Source: an uncultured Bacilli bacterium | GTDB lineage: Bacteria > Bacillota_I > Bacilli_A > RF39 > UBA660 | Length of the DNA: 16,697 nt | Reading direction: 5' to 3' | Assembly (NCBI GenBank): GCA_944331815.1 | Contig: CALVIQ010000062.1 | Span: 1-16,697, forward strand | Shown here: positions 12,604-16,697 of the stretch, piece after piece | How the letters are laid out: each line of letters begins with the position of its first letter | Position numbering within the stretch: the stretch's first letter is position 1 | The notes under the pieces: generated by a model | The model's input: only the letters and a program-made list of their open reading frames with translations | Database searches by the model: none | What the model was told of the DNA's origin: nothing | Position numbers and translations under genes: made by a program

Positions 12604-13607
12604 TTTATGCCTCCTAAAACTTTTTCTACTTCATTTATCAATACTTCTTTTTTTGGAATATAATATGTATATGTTTTAGCAAAAACATTGTTCTCTAAAC
12701 CACCTAAAGCATATTCCATCATAACTTTTTTTTTACTTTTACAAAGAATTATACCAATAGGTTTATTATCGTATTCATCATTAATTTCTTCATTATAATA
12801 ATTTAAATACATATTCATTTGTCCTGCATATTCTGGTTTCATTTGACCTACTTTTAAATCAATTAAAACATAACATTTTAATATTTTATTATAAAATACC
12901 ATATCGACATAATAATGATTATTACCTAAGGTTACTCGTTGTTGTGTTCCAACAAACATAAAACCTTTACCTAATTCGAGTAAAAATTCTTCCATATGTT
13001 TCATTAACTTTTTTTCTAAAGTTTTTTCTAACATTGGCTTAGTTTCTTTAATATCTAAAAATTCAAATACATAAGGCTCTTTTAAAATATCTAAAGGATT
13101 ATTTAAAGTTTGTCCCTCTTTAGATAATTTATAAACTATTTCTTTATTTTTCTTACCATTAGAAAGTAATAATCTTTCAAATAAAGAAGTATCAATTTGT
13201 CTTTTTAATTCTCTAACACTCCAATTAGAATTAACACATTCTTTTTCATAAAAATTTCTTTCATCAACATTATCAATACTTAACAATTCGCAATAATGTG
13301 ACCAACTCAATTTAACAGACACTGTCTGATATTTTGGATAAGTAATATAGAATTTTCTCATATATTGCAAATTTGAAACCGAAAAGCCAGACCCTAAAAT
13401 TTTTCTTAATTCTTTCGATAATTCCTTTAGTATTTGTCTACCATATTCCGCTTTAATATTACCATTTTGTTCATTTTCTACGATAATTCTTCCAACATTC
13501 CAATAAGCCAAAACCATAGTATTATTTACTTCATAAGCTATTTTATTTCTACTATTAATTATTACATCTTTTATTTCATTAATAATATTGTCATTAACTA
13601 AGTTCAT
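12600..13607 (-). CDS. YhcG/DUF1016 family PDDEXK nuclease
   Basis: A 335-aa protein. The N-terminal helical domain (about 1-140) has the DUF1016 pattern: AYWNVGRIIVENEQ, EYGRQILKELS, FSVSNLQYMRKFY and LSWSHYCELLS. The C-terminal domain (about 175-335) is a restriction-like fold with GFMFVGTQQRV, HYYVDMVFY (D235), VLIDLKVG (D250, K252) and AGQMNMYLNYY. The PD-DxK residues are intact, so nuclease activity is plausible. Homologues are often found in mobile or defence contexts and near restriction systems, but their substrate is not established. Here it lies in a housekeeping run, overlapping both neighbours (4 bp with cmk, 14 bp with the gene before). I chose the ATG at 13607 rather than TTG at 13610 because AGGAGG is five bases away. 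Confidence 0.9.
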   Translation of the reverse strand: MNLVNDNIINEIKDVIINSRNKIAYEVNNTMVLAYWNVGRIIVENEQNGNIKAEYGRQILKELSKELRKILGSGFSVSNLQYMRKFYITYPKYQTVSVKLSWSHYCELLSIDNVDERNFYEKECVNSNWSVRELKRQIDTSLFERLLLSNGKKNKEIVYKLSKEGQTLNNPLDILKEPYVFEFLDIKETKPMLEKTLEKKLMKHMEEFLLELGKGFMFVGTQQRVTLGNNHYYVDMVFYNKILKCYVLIDLKVGQMKPEYAGQMNMYLNYYNEEINDEYDNKPIGIILCKSKKKVMMEYALGGLENNVFAKTYTYYIPKKEVLINEVEKVLGGIK

Positions 13608-14121
13608 CAATCCCTCCTAATATTTTTAATATTTCATCTTTAGTATTATTTATATTATCAATAACATAATCAAATTTATAATCATCTAAATCTGTTTCTG
13701 TTATATGATTTTTTTGTTCTAAAGTTAAATCATTATCTTTACCATTAATTCTAATTGTAATACATTTAAATAATTTTTTAGGAATATCTACTTCTTCTTT
13801 TAACCTAGCATCAGTTACAATAATAACATCAAAGAAATAACTATATACTTTAATATCTTCCATAACTCTTCTAATTAATAGCTCTTTATCTATTTTTTTT
13901 ATCAAATCAATTCCTAATGATTGTAATAAATCTCTTGGCTTAGTTTCTTCTTTTCCATCCCAATTAGTTATTTTTTTAATATATTGTTTTAAATAATAAG
14001 CATAAGATATTTGAACACTATTCTTGTAATAATCACTTATAATATCAGCAACGTAATTTTTACCACTTTTAGCTTTACCTGATAAAATAAATATTTTTGG
14101 ATTTTTGTTAATATATTGCAT
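13594..14121 (-). CDS. P-loop kinase, deoxynucleoside-monophosphate-kinase-like
   Basis: A 175-aa P-loop protein with Walker A SGKAKSGKN (14-22) near the start. Then come YAYYLKQYIKKI, a TKPRDLLQSLGIDLIKK segment (about 81-97), VTDARLKEEV as the Walker-B/strand region, and a C-terminal DYVIDNINNT typical of small nucleotide-kinase folds. The closest resemblance I can name is the dNMP kinase/adenylate-kinase-like group of phages and Firmicutes; dephospho-CoA kinase is a second possibility. The substrate cannot be read from sequence. It is first in the operon and has GGTGGTGG before the ATG. Its end overlaps the nuclease gene. Confidence 0.65.
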   Translation of the reverse strand: MQYINKNPKIFILSGKAKSGKNYVADIISDYYKNSVQISYAYYLKQYIKKITNWDGKEETKPRDLLQSLGIDLIKKIDKELLIRRVMEDIKVYSYFFDVIIVTDARLKEEVDIPKKLFKCITIRINGKDNDLTLEQKNHITETDLDDYKFDYVIDNINNTKDEILKILGGIDELS

Positions 14122-14205
14122 AAAACCACCACCTATAGTATAACACGAATAAAAATAAACATAAAGATTTTAAATAAAAAAAAAATTTAAAATTTTATTA
14201 AATAT

Positions 14206-14234
14206 TTTACAAACTATTTTTTTTATTATATAAT
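14206..14234 (+). promoter_or_regulatory. Promoter of the plus-strand orphan gene
   Basis: TTTACA (14206-14211) and TATAAT (14229-14234) are 17 bp apart; the -10 is perfect and the -35 differs at one base. The start codon is 33 bp downstream with AAGGAAGG in between. The 146-bp gap also serves the divergent kinase gene and is almost pure A/T. Confidence 0.7.
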
Positions 14235-14267
14235 AATTTAAAAATTATTTAAGGAAGGAAAAAAAAT

Positions 14268-15329
14268 ATGACAAATTCAATGAAAAATTTATTAAAAGAT
14301 TGTGAACAAAGCTCTTCTGCTGTTAAAGCAAATAAACTAATTTCACTCAATGTAATCGATGTTAATGCATTTATTGATGCACTTGTTGAAAATAAAAACC
14401 CTAAATTATTTTATATTGCGGCTAAAGATATAAAAAACATACCAATTTTTACACTAATTAATGCGTTAGTTGAAATGCCTTTATCTGAATTCGATGAAAA
14501 ATATAGATGGAGTACTTTATTAAGGATAGCTTTAGAAATTGAAAATGCACCTTTTAACGAAATTGCTGATATTATGATTGAAAAAAGTTATTTTTATCCT
14601 AATATTACATACCAATTAAAACGTTTATTACCAAAATATAAAGATAGAAAAAAAATAGCCTCTGCTATTGCTGACAATGGGGATTTTTATATTGTAGATG
14701 AAGCATTAAAGATATTAAACTATAATGATGAAGATTTAATCAATTCTTTACTAAATTTTAAAGAAGACAGCTTCGAGCTATTTGATTCATTACTTAAAAC
14801 TATCGCAAACTGTGATTTGGTATACATACCTAAAATAGTTATGCGTATGAATCAAATTTTTCCTAATAATTATTTACTAGCTTTATTGCAACCTAAAACA
14901 CTTGATAGAATAAAGGAATCTTTGGGTGATGAAGCAATTAAAAATAATTCAAACTATTTAAAAATTTTATTTACTTGTTTAAGTAAAGAAATTCCAATAA
15001 TTAAAGAAAGTCCTGATCCATATAAATATTTAGGTTCAATTTCTTCATATCATCATCATTTATTTAGTACTATTTATGATGGGCCAGTAAATAATATATT
15101 TAATATAGCAGATGATATAATTATGCAAATATCAAATAATAATACATTTATAACATCATTAAGTGAGATAGAAAGATTTGAGCATTTAATGGGATTATGT
15201 AAAGATGGAAATTTTTCAATCATTAGAAATAATTTAGAAGTTTTTCAAAATTTATTCCAAGAATCTTCAACATTTTCTATTGATGATAGTGAAACTAAGC
15301 CTAAAATATATACAAAAAAAAGTTGTTAA
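14268..15329 (+). CDS. Unrecognised soluble all-helical protein, possible HEAT-like repeats
   Basis: A 353-aa protein with no signal peptide or membrane segment. It is the only plus-strand gene here and stands alone. I do not recognise the family. The sequence is almost wholly amphipathic helices. Two units look alike: IAAKDIKNIPIFTLINAL (about 50-67) and IALEIENAPFNEIADIMI (about 86-103). Further helices follow (YIVDEALKILNYNDEDLINSLL at roughly 136-160), suggesting an alpha-solenoid of HEAT/ARM type. An HHH tract is in SSYHHHLF, and the end is polar (DDSETKPKIYTKKSC). No catalytic motif is seen. A strong promoter and AAGGAAGG before the ATG indicate that it is expressed well. A scaffold or binding role is the most that can be suggested. 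Confidence 0.85.
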   Translation: MTNSMKNLLKDCEQSSSAVKANKLISLNVIDVNAFIDALVENKNPKLFYIAAKDIKNIPIFTLINALVEMPLSEFDEKYRWSTLLRIALEIENAPFNEIADIMIEKSYFYPNITYQLKRLLPKYKDRKKIASAIADNGDFYIVDEALKILNYNDEDLINSLLNFKEDSFELFDSLLKTIANCDLVYIPKIVMRMNQIFPNNYLLALLQPKTLDRIKESLGDEAIKNNSNYLKILFTCLSKEIPIIKESPDPYKYLGSISSYHHHLFSTIYDGPVNNIFNIADDIIMQISNNNTFITSLSEIERFEHLMGLCKDGNFSIIRNNLEVFQNLFQESSTFSIDDSETKPKIYTKKSC

Positions 15330-15427
15330 TTTTTAAATTGTATTAAATAATTATTAAGTTTAATTTTCATATTTACTTTAATGATTTAATAAAAGTATTG
15401 CAAATTATTTTTATTACCTTATAAAAA

Positions 15428-15466
15428 AAATGAGTTAGCCATTATTTTATAATAGTTAACTCATTT
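15428..15466 (-). terminator. Strong terminator of the AI-2E gene, possibly bidirectional
   Basis: A long hairpin (15428-15445 with 15449-15466) with one C-A mismatch and a G-U pair has a UUU-type loop. On the minus strand it is followed by eight U, making an excellent terminator for the permease gene. In the plus direction it is followed by UUAUUAU, which may also end the orphan transcript; I see no other terminator in 15330-15427, which holds only A/T-rich sequence. Confidence 0.8.
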
Positions 15467-15489
15467 ATTATACTACAATTTAAATATTT

Positions 15490-16617
15490 TTAACTAAAAT
15501 TCAAAAAATCATATTTATCATCAAAGAAATTAACTAATTCCTTAATTGCTCCAATTAAAGGTGTTGAAATAATCATGCCTAAAATTCCAAAGAAATGTCC
15601 AAATACTAATAATCCTAAAATAATTGTAACTGGACTTAATTTAGTAGTTTTACTCATAATTAAAGGTTGGAAGAAATTACCTTCTACAGCTTGAACAACA
15701 ATAATAAATATTAATATTGCAATACCTGTTGGTGTTGATTGAGTAAGTCCTACAAATACAGCTGGAGCTCCACCAATATAAGGTCCAGCATAAGGAATTA
15801 CATTTGTTAATGCACAAAATAAAGCAAACAATAAAGGTGATTTTAACCCAATAAATGAAAAACCTATAGCTGTTATAACAAATACTACTGTACAATCTAA
15901 TAATGCTCCATTAACAAATCTTTTTAATGGTTTATTAACAGCTGTTAAACATCTTTTAGTCTCTTTACGATATCTTTTTGGTATCAAAGTATAAATAGTA
16001 TCAATATTTTTATCAAAATCTAATAATAAATAAAATCCAATAATTAATCCAATACCAAATATACCTACCCAAGAAAATATTGTTTTTAGTGATACCACTA
16101 ATATATCAGGTAAAGAATTAGCTAAATTAGTAGTCATTAACTCTAATTTCTTAAATATCTCATTACGTATTGCAACTGCATCAAATCCTTCAATACTATT
16201 AACATTACTAAAAATATTATCTATCCATTGTTTAGAAGTGTCATACAAAGAAGGGATTGTAGTAGTAACAAAATCATTTATTTGTTCAGATAATAAAGGT
16301 ATTATTGCATAAACAATTAAAAATATTATTCCTAAAAATAAAACATAACACATAATTGTACCGATTATTCTTCTAATTCCTTTTTTATTTAACTTTGTAA
16401 CAATTGGATCAAATAGCCAAGCTATAAATACGCCAATAAAAAGAGGAGAAATTATTTTTAAAATAGATATTATAAAAGGTAAAATTTTTAATTCTTTAAT
16501 TAACATTATAATTGAATAAGCTCCAACTATAATTAATAAAACAAATAATATTTTTAATATATTATGAGACAATGAAATTAAATCATTTAATTTTGAATAA
16601 TTAATTTCTTTTTTCAT
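15490..16617 (-). CDS. AI-2E family transporter (UPF0118)
   Basis: A 375-aa polytopic membrane protein. Predicted membrane segments lie at about 20-40, 48-70, 85-110, 180-200, 240-258, 262-290, 298-316 and 328-355. An extracytoplasmic or cytoplasmic stretch at 110-180 and a basic loop (IPKRYRKETKRCL, 212-224) separate them. The family marks are clear: LTNVIPYAGPYIGGAPAV (270-287), VEGNFFQPLIMSK (311-323) and LVFGHFFGILGMIISTPL (337-354). Members include TqsA, linked to AI-2 export, and sodium-proton antiporters, so the substrate here is unknown. A GGGGGAT before the ATG overlaps the end of the upstream gene, nine bases away. Confidence 0.92.
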   Translation of the reverse strand: MKKEINYSKLNDLISLSHNILKILFVLLIIVGAYSIIMLIKELKILPFIISILKIISPLFIGVFIAWLFDPIVTKLNKKGIRRIIGTIMCYVLFLGIIFLIVYAIIPLLSEQINDFVTTTIPSLYDTSKQWIDNIFSNVNSIEGFDAVAIRNEIFKKLELMTTNLANSLPDILVVSLKTIFSWVGIFGIGLIIGFYLLLDFDKNIDTIYTLIPKRYRKETKRCLTAVNKPLKRFVNGALLDCTVVFVITAIGFSFIGLKSPLLFALFCALTNVIPYAGPYIGGAPAVFVGLTQSTPTGIAILIFIIVVQAVEGNFFQPLIMSKTTKLSPVTIILGLLVFGHFFGILGMIISTPLIGAIKELVNFFDDKYDFLNFS

Positions 16618-16626
16618 ATAATCCCC

Positions 16627-16697
16627 CTATACACTTAACAATTCTTTTTCTTTAATACTTAATTTTTCATCAACTATTTTATTATATTTATTAATTA
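16627..16697 (-). CDS. frr: C-terminal end of a gene resembling ribosome recycling factor (partial)
   Basis: The last 22 codons and the stop of a gene entering from the right edge. The peptide (INKYNKIVDEKLSIKEKELL, then SV) is a charged helix ending in KEKELL plus two residues, very like the C-terminus of Firmicute ribosome recycling factors, which usually end KEKEIMEV or similar. RRF frees ribosomes from mRNA after termination. With so little sequence the call is tentative. It lies nine bases before the AI-2E gene and is likely co-transcribed with it. Confidence 0.55.
   Translation of the reverse strand, partial: INKYNKIVDEKLSIKEKELLSV

Noticed and set aside
14126..14145. Extended -10 (TGTTATACT) for the kinase-yhcG-cmk-alaS operon
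   Set aside because: The predicted start point would fall inside the GGTGGTGG ribosome binding site, so the true promoter may be further upstream; kept only as a possibility.
15677..15895. A 72-aa minus-strand open frame rich in Cys, Tyr and Ser
   Set aside because: It lies wholly inside the AI-2E transporter gene in another frame, has no ribosome binding site and a composition typical of a shadow frame.

Overview
The window looks like a chromosomal segment from a very AT-rich, low-GC Gram-positive bacterium of the Bacilli/Erysipelotrichia/RF39-Mollicutes side of the Firmicutes. The gene orders are Bacillus-like: tkt-sirA-yneF, and alaS-ireB(yrzL)-ruvX(yrrK)-yrzB-mltG(yrrL)-trmR(yrrM). Ribosome binding sites are of the AAGGTGAT/AGGAGG type. 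TGA ends several genes (sirA-like, ireB, yhcG), so the organism does not use the Mycoplasma code in which UGA is Trp. The organism assignment is an inference from these traits.

All genes but one are on the minus strand, so transcription runs from right to left. At the right edge is the end of a gene that looks like frr, then an AI-2E-family permease closed by a strong terminator (15428-15466). Next is the only plus-strand gene, an unrecognised helical protein with a consensus-like promoter. A tightly packed minus-strand run follows: a dNMP-kinase-like P-loop protein, a YhcG/DUF1016 nuclease, cmk, a short alaS, then (from an internal promoter) ireB, ruvX, yrzB, mltG, trmR and a membrane-anchored lytic transglycosylase. 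Many of these overlap by 4 to 26 bp. The run mixes nucleotide metabolism, translation/tRNA modification and cell-wall genes.

Downstream are short transcription units, each with an extended -10 box (TGATATAA-like): a TtcA-like PP-loop enzyme, an unrecognised lipoprotein, and a free-standing structured RNA of about 172 nt (4740-4911 plus a U9 tail). Then comes tkt-sirA-yneF-gltX. At the left edge, just past the gltX terminator, is the 5' part of a TnpB (IS200/IS605-type) gene with its own promoter.

The most interesting items are: the structured RNA, whose rod/bubble shape resembles 6S RNA but whose identity I cannot prove; a compact AlaRS lacking the C-Ala domain; a hairpin between an SD sequence and the mltG start codon; terminator hairpins that repeatedly contain the stop codon of the gene they follow; a YhcG nuclease built into a housekeeping operon; and the orphan plus-strand gene.
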